Shown: positions 24,055-34,330 of the stretch, one piece after another
How the letters are laid out: the number at the start of each line of letters is the position of its first letter
Numbering within the stretch: the first letter of the stretch is position 1
Assembly: GCA_026168455.1 (NCBI GenBank)
Contig: CM047428.1
Span: forward strand, 83,222,594-83,286,593
From: Theocolax elegans
Lineage: Eukaryota; Arthropoda; Insecta; Hymenoptera; Cerocephalidae
Direction: 5' to 3'
DNA: 64,000 nt
Program-made: the position numbers and the translations under genes
The notes under the pieces: model-generated
The model's input: the letters and a program-made list of their open reading frames with translations, nothing else
Databases searched by the model: none
Told to the model about the DNA's origin: nothing

Positions 24055-24080
24055 TGGTAAAGTAGAAATCTACTTTACCA
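24055..24080. repeat. Perfect 12-bp hairpin in the Kolobok left subterminal region
   Basis: TGGTAAAGTAGA, a 2-nt AA spacer and TCTACTTTACCA form a perfect stem. It could be a subterminal transposase site or just a palindrome; nothing else supports a role. Confidence 0.85.
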
Positions 24081-24309
24081 TACGATTCAAATTTAATAGT
24101 TAATAAATAAATGATTCCTTTTACTTTTATATACTGCACAAATACGTACAGTTCTATTTGAAGTAAATATTGTCTGCATTGATAAAGTATTTACATTATT
24201 TTAGTAAATACTCAGTGGATTTTAAATTAAAAGTATATTTTTAACTTTAAATTTTATTAGTTTTAAGAAATTAATTATAAGTTTATACAAAAAAAGAGCA
24301 GTAAAAAAA

Positions 24310-25042
24310 ATGCCAGACTCAAGTAACAGAATACCTGGTACATCTGCTCATAAAAAAATTATCAACATCAGTAAGAACCAACTACGATGCACTTCCATCA
24401 ACATTGATCCAGATCAAGTAAAAAGTTAAAAACTGATACCATTGAAGAAAATAGCACAGAAAATAGAATTATTGATATATCACTACTTTTCCCAACATTA
24501 GAAGAATTTTTAGTTTGTCAGAATTGTCATGGTACAGTTAAATTTTCTGAAGTTGATGTGAGAGGTTTGGGAAGTAAAATAACAATAACATGTACAAACT
24601 GTTTTAAGGTATTTGTTATTGATTCAAGTAGAAAATTTGGAAAAAAAGTAACGCTCATGAAATAAATAGACGTTAGTGTACACAATGAGAACTCTTGGTC
24701 ATGGGCATGCTGGTTTAGTTACTTTTTGTGGAAATATGGATTTGCCGAGTCCAGTTTCTCACAGTAATTATGACATTATTAATACAGAGATAAAAAATGT
24801 TTGTAAAGAAGTTGGTAAACAGTCTATGAAAGCAACTGTCGAGCAAGTATATGATTCAACAAGTCAGAATTGCCATATAAGTGTATCAGGTGATGGTTCT
24901 TGGAGGAAGCGAGGATTCAATTCTCTTCAAGGTGTTGATACTGCATGAGAATGAAAAAGTAATTGACGTTCCTCCAAAGCAATATTTTTGCAGAGCATGT
25001 GAATTGCGACCAGAAGAAGAAACAAAAGAATATAGAGAGTGA
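24310..25042 (+). pseudogene. Broken Kolobok-type transposase
   Basis: Four pieces are read in order. MPDSSNRIPGTSAHKK starts at 24310 and stops at 24427. A shifted frame to 24665 has FPTLEEFLVCQNCHG, RGLGSKITITCTNCF and two CxxC pairs, a zinc-ribbon-like N-terminus. Then 24676-24948 has MRTLGHGHAGLVTFCGNMDL, PVSHSNYDIIN and SVSGDGSWRKRGFNSLQG. A last shifted piece has KVIDVPPKQYFCRACELRPE and stops at about 25040. This order is that of the insect Mutator-like transposase domain family. The Asp in SGDGSW is probably a catalytic acidic residue. The remaining catalytic residues should lie downstream and are absent. Confidence 0.8.
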
Positions 25043-25464
25043 TACTTTACGGCATGAAATATACTAATTATATTGGAGGTTTGAAACACTTTCACAAATA
25101 AGTACACATAAAATAACTTCAACCACATAATATCGCACTAAGCACAAATACACTGAGCATAACAAAACACTTGTTTATAATTCTATCTGTATTCTGCAAA
25201 TATTGTATATCTAAGTGTTGACACATTGGTTATGCTGAAATGGAGAAACAAAGAATCAATTTCTTGACATAAACAAAATATAAATTTAAGGTTATGCAAA
25301 TACTTATCTGATATAATTTGTTCATGCAGTTTTATAAACCACTAGTTTTTTTTACTTATTTTATTTAGATATTATGTAATATAATATATATAATATATAA
25401 TTCTACTTGATATTATAATAGCTTAAAACTGAACTACAAACGTGTGGCTGGTGCACACTTCCAT

Positions 25465-25595
25465 TAGCAGCTGTAACACTATATATGCCTCTCTCTTTCT
25501 CTATCACGTGACAAGGCTATCCGAAAAATCAATAATTTTATGGAAGACTTGTCATGTGAGAGAGAGAGAAAGAGATATTGTACACAACTGTCAAA
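25465..25595. repeat. Imperfect inverted repeat inside the Kolobok element
   Basis: CTCTCTTTCTCTATCACGTG with GACAAG on the left faces CTTGTCATGTGAGAGAGAGA on the right around a ~30-bp centre. The similarity extends weakly outward to about 45 bp per arm. It may be a small foldback insertion or an internal palindrome of the element. Confidence 0.6.
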
Positions 25596-26182
25596 CAGTA
25601 TTTGTTTTTACTGCATTCTTTACATACTTTTAATTAAATTTAATGCTTATAATAAAAATTATAATCATATTATAATAATCATAGTATAAATATTATTATA
25701 TAAAATAGTCATAAACTATATATAAAATAATCATGTATTAATATTCAATAATAGCTAAGTATTCTTTTAGTTTTAAAAAATTTTATTTCTCTTTTTATAA
25801 AGAAACTGATTCTTGAAGTTGACTTTCTGTTATTTTAGATAATACATGTATATTAAAAAAATATACTGAGTATTATATTAATAAAACCAGAAAAAAGTCA
25901 CTATAAACCTATTAAATATACATATTATTAAGATTACACATACAAATTGTACGATACCTGAAGAATATGGTATTAGAATTATAAAATAAGTAAAACTTTA
26001 AATCTAATAAGTGAAACTTTAAATGCATTTATCTCATTAATGGTTTTTTAATGATTTTAGCTTACTTGCCGCAGGATATTTCAGAGCCAGGTTGATGAAT
26101 CACTTTGAAATTTTGGGGAAACTTTTAAAATATATATTTCTACGGACTTATGTTGCCCAATTTTCAAAAAGATAAGTTTTAG

Positions 26183-26218
26183 GTGAATGTTATGTACGTA
26201 TACGTACATAACATTCAC
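26183..26218. repeat. Perfect 36-bp palindrome
   Basis: The half-site GTGAATGTTATGTACGTA is followed without spacer by its exact reverse complement. It lies near the right end of the Kolobok-type element. Confidence 0.95.
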
Positions 26219-26568
26219 TATTTTTCTTGTTATTATCAACTTTTATATTTAATACATTGTTATTAATTTTTTTTCAGAAAAGGAAAAACATAAGTCTGTA
26301 AACATATATTCCATGAACATTTTAAGCCTTATTAGACATTAAAAGATGCATTCAATGCTTCAATATCCTACGGCAACTGCAAAAATTAATCAATTTTTTA
26401 ATATCATTATAAGTTTAATAACCAGGATTAAAAATGCATTATAAACATTTTTTATATTGATAAATATAATGTATAATACATATATATTATGTAAAAAAAA
26501 TTAATATGTGAGAAGAATTAAAAAAAAAAAAATTATTCTAATAATAATTATTTATTTATTGAAAACAT

Positions 26569-26587
26569 TTAACCCAGGCTTGACCCC
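26569..26587 (-). repeat. Right terminal inverted repeat of the Kolobok-type element
   Basis: TTAACCCAGGCTTGACCCC, the exact reverse complement of 23774-23792, followed by the TTAA target copy at 26588-26591. Confidence 0.95.
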
Positions 26588-26591
26588 TTAA

Positions 26592-27907
26592 TGCGAATAT
26601 GCATTTATGATGAAGCGAATAACATAGCCTGCGTTTTGTTGATGTTTAATTTTAATCCATTTTGATTGACCCAATCAACGATGGACCGGATATCTTCATT
26701 AAGACTACTAATCGTTTCGTAAATATCTGACAGTTTACATTAAATATAAATTTTCAAATCATCCGCAAAGAGCATTGCCTTTGAATATTTAAGTGCCAAA
26801 AGTATGGAGTTAATAAAAATTAAGAAGATAATAGGACCCAACGTAGAACCCTGAGGTATGCCTGAGGTTACTGGTAGGTAATTAGATGCTTCATTATCTT
26901 CATTGACAACTGCCTGCAGACGCCCTGTGAGGTAAGAATGCATCCAGCGAAGAGCTTTGAGAGAAAAGTTCAGCTTTTTAAGCTTAAACAAAAGACTTGT
27001 ATGGTCAATTGTATCAAAAGCTCGGCTTAGATAAAAAAAATACCATAAAGGTAACCATACCATTCTCAAAACCAAAGCGGATATCATCAGTGGCCTTAAG
27101 TAAACCAGACTGAAAAGGTGAGATTAAGAAGTTCGATTCCAGATAGTCTACTAACTGGAGATAAATAAGTTTGTCGAAAACCTTGGCCAAATGAGTTAGT
27201 TGAACAATTGGACGAGTGTCGGCGGGTGAATCAGGCACATTTTTTTTACACAAAGGGACAATTGTACTTCTCTTCCAACATGAGGGGAATAACTCATCAT
27301 TTATAACTAAATGAATAGATTTGTTGAAAAGGTAAACAAAAAAGGGAGCGATCGTATCCAACATATCAGCAAAATATACAAGAGACAAACCATCATTACT
27401 ACGGCTTTTAGATTTAGGTAAACAGGACATCATAGCTGAAAGCATCTGCAAAAAGTTAACATGTGAAAAAGAAAATAGTACCGAATCATTACAATATGGA
27501 CTGTCCAGTATGTGATGCAGTTGTTCCGAGGTACACGATGGATGAGAGCATGCGACTGTAGAGTAGTAAAGATTTAATTCATTTGCTTCAAAATATTGGA
27601 GTGGAGAGTTTAATTTCTCTTTCAATAAACCATGTGATCGAAGAATACTCCAATATTTGCCAGAATCCGATGAGCGTGAAAGAGAGTTAATTAAATAATT
27701 GTTACGAGCAGAGTTAATCTCTAATTTTAATTGTTTACGCAAGGATTTAAACTGAGAGGGTAGAGAAATACAATGTGTACGACGAAAACGCTTATAAAGG
27801 CGATCCCGGACTTTCCACTTTTCACGAAGATCATCTGTAAGCCAAGGGGCTGGTTTTTTTTAATAAACGTGCAGTGAAAGGTGCATGAACATTTAATAAA
27901 TCTATCA
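26592..27907 (-). pseudogene. Minus-strand LINE ORF2, linker and reverse-transcriptase domain
   Basis: Read from 27907 downwards: DLLNVHAPFTARLLKK and WLTDDLREKWKVRDRLYKRF form the linker after the endonuclease. RRSHG-type spacer and RPIVQLTHLAKVFDKLIYL (RT motif 0/1) come next. After a frameshift near 27030 follow FDTIDHTSLL (motif A), SGIPQGSTLGPIIFLIFINS (motif B) and AMLFADDLKIYI (motif C). An in-frame stop comes next and then NQNGLKLNINKTQAMLFASS. The enzyme copies the element's own RNA at a nicked target. The copy is dead because of the frameshift, the stop and the insertions on both sides. The architecture (apurinic-type endonuclease, RT, no RNase H seen) fits the CR1/L2/Daphne group; the exact clade is uncertain. 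Confidence 0.85.
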
Positions 27908-27923
27908 CTCTCTCTCTCTCTCT
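27908..27923. repeat. Short (CT)n run at the LINE-LINE junction
   Basis: An eight-unit CT run lies exactly at the junction between the minus-strand LINE and the 5' end of the plus-strand LINE insertion. Confidence 0.85.
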
Positions 27924-29455
27924 AACCTACTGTCACCTTCAGACACTAGGCCAATTGCAAATTTACCGCACTTTGCTAAGGTCTTTGATAAGTTGGTAAC
28001 CCAACAAATCACCTTTCATCTTGAGTCAAACAATATTTTATCTCCGTATCAATCTGGGTTTCGTAGTGCGTTCAGTACTCAAACTACCTTGTTGAAGCTT
28101 ACTGAAGATATACGGTTGGGTATCGATCAAGGGCTGATTACTCTTCTCATTCTTTTTGATTTTAGGAAAGCCTTCGATACGTTAAATCATTTTGAACTTC
28201 TCCGTATGCTCAAGAATCTTAATTTCGCTAATGATGTTATCGAGTGGCTTCACTCTTATCTTACCGGGCGTACCCAGGCTGTCATTGATCTTAATGGTGT
28301 TTCTTCGCAATATATTAATACTACTTCTGGAGTACCTCAGGGATCAACACCTGGACCTATTATTTTCCTTATTTTTATTAATTCGATTTTGAATGAGCTT
28401 AAATTTACTAAGGGTCTTCTGTTTGCTGACGATTTGCAATTGTACCTTCATGTAAAGCCCAGTGAGTGTACCACGGCTATTAATAGGCTTATGCAAGATG
28501 GATCTAGGATAGTAAATTGGGCTCTGATGTATGGTTTAGACCTGAATTACAGCAAAACTAAAGCTATGTTTATTGGTTCACCCCAACAGCTTAGGTTTAT
28601 AAACTGCGATCAGTTACCGCCCATTATTATTGGTGGCCATAAGATTGATTTAGTCACTTCTACACGTAATCTAGGCATCATAATGAACGAAAACCTTCAA
28701 TGGAATTCCCAAGTTTCGAATATTATTACCCGTGTGCATGGTGTACTCCATAAGTTACGAAATAAGGGAAACTTTCTTTCGTACACCTTCAGAAAGATGC
28801 TTGTCACGGCACTAGTATTGCCCCATTTCGATTACGCTTCTATCGTCTATATTGATTTGCCTGATTACTTAAATGTTAAGCTTCAACGATTACTAAATAC
28901 GTGTGTAAGATACATCTTTCGTCTGAGAAAAGATGCTAGGTTAATGCCGTTTTATGCTAAACTTAATTGGTTATCTGTACATTCTAGACGCCAGTATTTT
29001 TTAGGTACTTTAGTATACCAGGTTCTCACTACCAAGAAACCCGACTATCTATTCGCCTTTTTACCCCCGCCTAACAGTGAACTTCGTCGCTCTGAGCGTA
29101 CTAAAAATACATGCTTTGAGCGTCCCTTAACCAATACGTGTACCTATAAAAATTCTTTCACTGTTAAGGCGATGGATTTATGGGACTCGTTACCAGCGGA
29201 GTTACGTTTAAGCCCTAGTTTAGTTATTTTTAAAAACCGATTATATACTCATTTGTTAAATTTTGATTCTTTTTAACCTTTGTTTTCTATATTATTTTGT
29301 TTTTTTATATTGTTAATTCTATTGCGCATAAATTGCTAGTCTGCGACTAAATTGTATTGCATATTTTATAATTTGTACCTAATTTGCATTGTTAAACAAT
29401 TATGTATAATTTTTCACTTGCCTTAAGGTTGAACTCAACTTAGGCATTAATAAAT
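27924..29455 (+). mobile_element. 5'-truncated plus-strand LINE copy
   Basis: This insertion splits the minus-strand LINE between its endonuclease (resuming at about 29457) and its linker (resuming at 27907). It begins inside RT motif 0 (DTRPIANLPHFAKVFDKL). It contains the RT and C-terminal domains intact and ends with an AT-rich 3' UTR. That UTR finishes in a stem-loop, GCCTTAAGGTTGA facing TCAACTTAGGC, followed by ATTAATAAATA. A 3' hairpin plus a short terminal repeat is typical of CR1/L2-like LINEs. The 5' truncation is the usual result of incomplete reverse transcription. Confidence 0.85.
27993..29276 (+). CDS. LINE reverse transcriptase, 5'-truncated but open frame
   Basis: There is an uninterrupted frame of about 427 residues and no real start codon: the coordinates begin at an internal TTG, and the frame is open upstream to the truncation point. 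Motifs, numbered from that TTG: FDFRKAFDTLNH (about 55-66, motif A), SGVPQGSTPGPIIFLIFINS (112-131, motif B), LLFADDLQLY (142-151, motif C with the catalytic Asp pair), NLGIIMNENLQW (226-237, motif E). The C-terminal region is from about 260 on, with LPHFDYASIVYIDLP, LNWLSVHSRRQYFLGT and NSFTVKAMDLWDSLPAELRL. The enzyme performs target-primed reverse transcription. It is much better preserved than the surrounding LINE, so it inserted later. Without the endonuclease it cannot move on its own. Confidence 0.9.
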   Translation: MVTQQITFHLESNNILSPYQSGFRSAFSTQTTLLKLTEDIRLGIDQGLITLLILFDFRKAFDTLNHFELLRMLKNLNFANDVIEWLHSYLTGRTQAVIDLNGVSSQYINTTSGVPQGSTPGPIIFLIFINSILNELKFTKGLLFADDLQLYLHVKPSECTTAINRLMQDGSRIVNWALMYGLDLNYSKTKAMFIGSPQQLRFINCDQLPPIIIGGHKIDLVTSTRNLGIIMNENLQWNSQVSNIITRVHGVLHKLRNKGNFLSYTFRKMLVTALVLPHFDYASIVYIDLPDYLNVKLQRLLNTCVRYIFRLRKDARLMPFYAKLNWLSVHSRRQYFLGTLVYQVLTTKKPDYLFAFLPPPNSELRRSERTKNTCFERPLTNTCTYKNSFTVKAMDLWDSLPAELRLSPSLVIFKNRLYTHLLNFDSF

Positions 29456-29456
29456 A

Positions 29457-30060
29457 CTTTTCAATCAAATCTCTAAAAGTATCTAATGCATCATTCATCA
29501 CAGTGTCATCACTTCGCTGCAGAAGATTTAAGATAGACTCCAAAAAAGGTTGAAGGTTATCAGCAAAGATTTGCGGATTAAAATTCTTAAAAGAACGTAA
29601 GGACAAAACAAGATAAGTATTTACAGGATGATCCAGCTTAAAATCTACTATTAAAAAATCATGGCAATTTATGAACGGGGAAGTTGACTTGCAATAACTC
29701 TTAACCTTATCAGCCGAATCCACAATAATCACATCCAGCCATGTATCAAAGTAATCACGATGATGTGTTGAACCAAAGGGAATCAAATAAAGATTAGATT
29801 CAAAGATCAAATTTTGTAGGTGCTGTACATAGAAATTATTAGTTGTGAAATCTGAATTTAGGTCACCCGCAATAATAACATCAGAGTAAAGGTGAATTAA
29901 GTTATTAATCATTAAAAAACGTTAGATAAAACATTGCCCTTGGGACGACGATAGATTGACACAAAGAGAATTTTTTGGTAACGATTTGGTGTAAGTTCGG
30001 CAATGATAAATTCATTTTCATTAAGATCCATATTTTGGGATGTATGCAGAATTCTATATG
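29457..30060 (-). pseudogene. Minus-strand LINE ORF2, apurinic-type endonuclease domain
   Basis: From high to low coordinates: NEFIIAELTPNRYQKILFVS then IYRRPKG, a frameshift/stop near 29915, then SDVIIAGDLNSDF (the GDLN/GDFN metal-site motif). WLDVIIVDSADKV follows (the LDHI-like motif), then NCHDFLIVDFKL (in place of the usual SDH). This is the exonuclease-endonuclease-phosphatase fold nuclease that nicks the target for LINE integration. The altered SDH motif and the frameshift show it is inactive. The start of the domain is lost where a (GA)n run begins at 30068. Confidence 0.8.
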
Positions 30061-30063
30061 CAA

Positions 30064-30067
<4 letters not shown>

Positions 30068-30109
<42 letters not shown>

Positions 30110-30127
30110 AAGGGAGGGAGGGAGGGA
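30068..30127. repeat. (GA)n followed by (GGGA)n
   Basis: About 36 bp of pure GA grades into GGGA units. It marks the outer (5') limit of the minus-strand LINE. Confidence 0.95.
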
Positions 30128-32922
30128 TAGAGAGAGAAAAGAAAAGGGAGGAGGGAAAACGAGTTCCGCGGAAAATTCGCGTGTGCAGTGGGCACTCGAT
30201 TTGACTTAATTAATCGTTCGAATTTCTCGGTTCTAGTCGACATTGGCCAAGACGCTCGGCGATAAGGGGTGGAAGCTTTGCTTAATCAAATTCTAGTTCA
30301 ATTTCAGAGGCGATTCGGGTAACTTGGCCATTACCATGGCAGCCTCTTGCTCCGACCTCGAGGATCTTTGGCTTGCAAACATACCGAGGACTTCCGTCGA
30401 CGTTGACGCGTGTAGGTACCTCTGAAGCGGTGATGCAGAGCACACTAGTTGCTTTTGGGAACTCGATTCACCCGTTCAATATATCCAAGAGTAATACACA
30501 CACTACAGTGGTAAATTATGGTAGATAAACAGGAAAAATGATTAAAACGACTGTTAAGGTCGTTACCCAAAGAAAGAAAGTATAAAATTTAGAAAAAGAT
30601 GTTTGTTCGTGTGCCAATGACGTGTCTAGTCCACAAGCCTAACGATTACTTCAGAGATGAGCATCTCTTTGTTAAGTTAAACCACCTCGATAGATCTTGG
30701 ATGTTTACCGTGGTTCACAAACGCGTGACTCGCTATCAATCAAACAGAAACGACCGGTAAAGGAGCATAAGTAAACACCGTACCGGATCTTCCATAAAGT
30801 CGTAAACGTTTGAAAAATCGGTTGAAAATATACATGTATATACACTCTGCCTCGTGTATACACGTACCAAGAGAGATAGGTCGAAGGATGGTAATCTATC
30901 AAAGCCATAACCATCATAACCGTAGTATAATCGGCTCGATCGTTTAGCGGGTCAACACAGGCAAATAATAAAATAAATGTGGTAGTCGTCGTCGTCGTCG
31001 TTACAGTAATTTTAACTACACCACGAAATCTCGTGACATAATAAGACCTGTAATAAGAAGTTTACGGGAAGGAGCGAGAAAGGCAGGCACGAGAGGGGTA
31101 GGGGGTATAGAGCGACACGGCTTATCCGTGTAGAATAATGGAAGCACGTCGGCCGCTTCGAGATTAATTTAGTGCGCCGGAGAGGAATAAACAGAGGAGG
31201 AGGGCGTACGCCCGCGCATTTCCTTTAGTATCAAAGAGCTCTCCGTGTCACCTCCACGACGATTACGCGTGCTCTCTGTAGCTATTTCTCCTTCGACTGC
31301 GCTTCTGACTAACGTAATACACCTCCTACAAACACGTTCTCGTACATATTCACTGAAGAATGGATAGAGATCCCACGATTTCGAGATTACTTCATTGGCT
31401 GTATTTCTGATGATTAACCCCCGAGATCGGGATCTCCTTTATTTATATTCCTGATATGTACACATTAGTTTCTCGATCTTTCTGCTCTAATGAAACCTAG
31501 CTTTGATATCAAGATTAAAAGCGTTCTACCAACGTACATTCCTCATTCACTGCCAAAACATATTGTCTTTTAAATCAACCTAAAAATCGTATCATTTATC
31601 ACAATCTTATAAAATCGTTATAGTTATTTTATCCACCGTTTCTCGAATAATCGTAAATATTTCTTTACCTTGTTCGAAAGAATAATCTCTTTCAAATTTC
31701 GAATACAAGTATACCAAGGTATTGAAAAATCACGATCAACCAAATTGTTGTACGAACGTATGACGTAAGATTCAATTTTATATTTATATCTAATGGATTT
31801 TGCAAATCACCGATGAGGTATACGTATTTTTCAATGTTCACTTTTTGAAAAGAACATTCGATCCGGTGTTACGAGACGATAGTACTCTCAAATTTGGCAT
31901 TCATTTTATTTTTGAATAACTAAATAATATGAATTTTTTCAAACTTTTAACAATATTATTTTAGTTCGCGCATACACCCGCATTTTACTTGAATTTACCG
32001 ATAAACCAGAAATTATACAATATTCAATTACAGAAAAAAAATTTTTTGTTAAAAAAAGCTTTGTTATCATTATATTTGAATTTTTTCAAATTTTTCATTT
32101 AATTATTTTTCAGGGAAAATCCGAGAAATCCCACGATGGTAGAAAAATAGGAAAAAGTCGTGTGATCGACCGCGGTACGTACATGACCAAGCATACACGA
32201 AAACCTTTCGAAAAGAGAAGAAGAAGTAGCTTTTGTTAGCTAACTTAGAGTTCGGGTAAGCGAACCGGGTAATATCCGTATTGTCGAGGTTTCGCGAGCT
32301 CGCAAAACAATGCACCTATTGTCAGAGGTCATTGTGATATAGACACACGAAACAAATCTCTACGATGGAAAATCATGAAGGCTTGTTATCGGAACGTGAG
32401 TTTTACGCTACTTTTACTGGGTTCATCCAGGCGAAAGAACTTTTTCTGCAGTACAATTAAAATCATAAAATCAACCTTACGCTTAGGAACGTTTTTCTTT
32501 TAAATTTAGATATTTTTTTAAGTTATATTACTTTATTTGATTGACTATTGCAATATGGGAGGAACTATTAATCGCGCCGAAATTTCGAATAACAGTACAT
32601 TTCATCAATCTATACAATATGGAAAATCAAAGCGAAACGCGACGTATACTCGAGTTTGGTCTGACTCGAATGACAAAGATGGTTCTTGCACACGAGTTTC
32701 GCGTGCAGCGCGTGTGTGACCGACCCCCTTTTTATCCGATGATTTCGACGCCTTGGCCCTGGCTTTTTGTCAAGACTTTTCATTTGCTTTTGTTATCCTT
32801 TTATCTTTTCTTTTTAATGCAACGTTTTGCGTACTCTTCATTTTTTAGAGCAATGTCGCCATTATTAAAAATGAGAATGCGATATTTTATTCTTAATGGA
32901 AGCGCGTGTAAATGCATTCGAT

Positions 32923-32926
<4 letters not shown>

Positions 32927-32962
<36 letters not shown>
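32927..32962. repeat. (GA)n microsatellite
   Basis: About 35 bp of pure GA. Confidence 0.95.
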
Positions 32963-32967
<5 letters not shown>

Positions 32968-34279
32968 CTTTAGTTATAATTTCAATGCCGTTGCAACGAG
33001 AAAAGGAGGAAGTTTCATATTCAAGGAAAAATTTTGTCGAAAAATAGTCTCTATTATGCACCCGACAAACTATTTTTTCCAATTATTATTAAATATTATT
33101 CTTCTTGATAAGTAGTCGATGTACAATAAATGGATAAAAAATTTGTCTACACAATAAAAAGTTAAAAGGAAAATTTAATTATGTATATACTCGTTTTATT
33201 TAACAATATTACTTTTATGTAAAATGAGAAATTTTCCAATTTATTACTTGGTACAATTTTTCTTCGTAGATAACAAAAGTAAATTGTCGAGTTTAAAAAT
33301 ACGGTCGGTAGTTCATCATTTTAAAAATAAAGTCTTCCTTTACTTGAAATTTTCCTATTCGAATTGAAAATTATTTATTCCTATATATATGTATATATTT
33401 ATTTTTCCAATCTCGTTCTCTTTTTGCATTTCATCGTTTATCAATTGTATTTTTGTACACAAACGAGCTACAAATGGTCAAACAAATTTTCATTTACTCA
33501 GTGTTATTTTTAACGAATAATTTCCTTCGGAACTTTTGAAATATCGATCGGAAAAGTATTTAGATATTTTCCTTTTGAATATCGGCTCTATTTTTTTACT
33601 CGAAGAGACTCGTTACACCAGCGTAAGTTTAATAAAATTGTCATAAATGTAGACAAGAATTTAACGCTCGCAGTTTAAAAAATAAAAGAGGAAAATACAA
33701 AGCGCGTTTTTTTTAATGGTTATGGAATTCTCAACGACGTAAAATCCGCAGGAAAACATTATTTTGCGTAAAAATTCACCAATTATTTTTAATTAATATA
33801 CAAAATTCTTTTTTCGAAACAACTCTCGCGGTATTTCAACCGTTCGGAGCACTCAATTACAATTTATTAAATAACTTTATATTTTACAAAATACAACGAT
33901 ATTCGTTTTCTCGCAGAATATTGTTGCCTCTCACTTTGCGTTTTCTACTGTTTACTTCGTAATTTTTGGTAATCCATCCAAGTGAAAAGTGTACACATAT
34001 TCAGAGTAGCGAGATGTTAGCTCGAGCAGCCGCAATAAAAATGGATTTATTTAAAATAAAAACTCGAAATAATCGCATAATAAGGGTAACAGGTTTTGAA
34101 AAAAGGAAAATCGAGAGAGGAAGCTAGAGGCACTGAAAGAATAAAAAGCCGGATTCCAGATGAAAGATCAAGCTTTAGCTACTGTCGAGTCTTCAGTGGC
34201 ACATAAAACGGCGTCTCTTATACCGTTGAACCCCTGAGCTCTCGTCGCGATAACGCGCAGTTATTGCGAGTAGAGAAGG

Positions 34280-34330
34280 GGGAGGAGGAGGAGGAGGAGG
34301 AGGAGGAGGAGGAGGAGAAGGAGGAAGAGG
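34280..34330. repeat. (GAG)n trinucleotide repeat
   Basis: Roughly fifteen GGA/GAG units, slightly degenerate at the right end, lie within a G+C-rich patch. No open frame of interest uses it. Confidence 0.9.

Larger units (their letters stand above)
23770..26591 (+). mobile_element. Kolobok-type DNA transposon, inactivated, with TTAA target duplication
   Basis: The element runs from 23774 to 26587 and is flanked on both sides by TTAA (23770-23773 and 26588-26591). It has perfect 19-bp terminal inverted repeats GGGGTCAAGCCTGGGTTAA. Interior fragments match the insect proteins annotated as Mutator-like transposase domain proteins, which I associate with the Kolobok superfamily because of the TTAA target. 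The transposase is broken in several frames and its C-terminal half is missing, so this copy is non-autonomous. It is inserted in the minus-strand LINE, whose RT sequence resumes directly at 26592. piggyBac also uses TTAA and is the main alternative, but the protein motifs do not fit it. Confidence 0.85.

Noticed and set aside
32541..33082. 168-residue plus frame and overlapping minus frame
   Set aside because: They cross a (GA)n array, have no motif and overlap on both strands.
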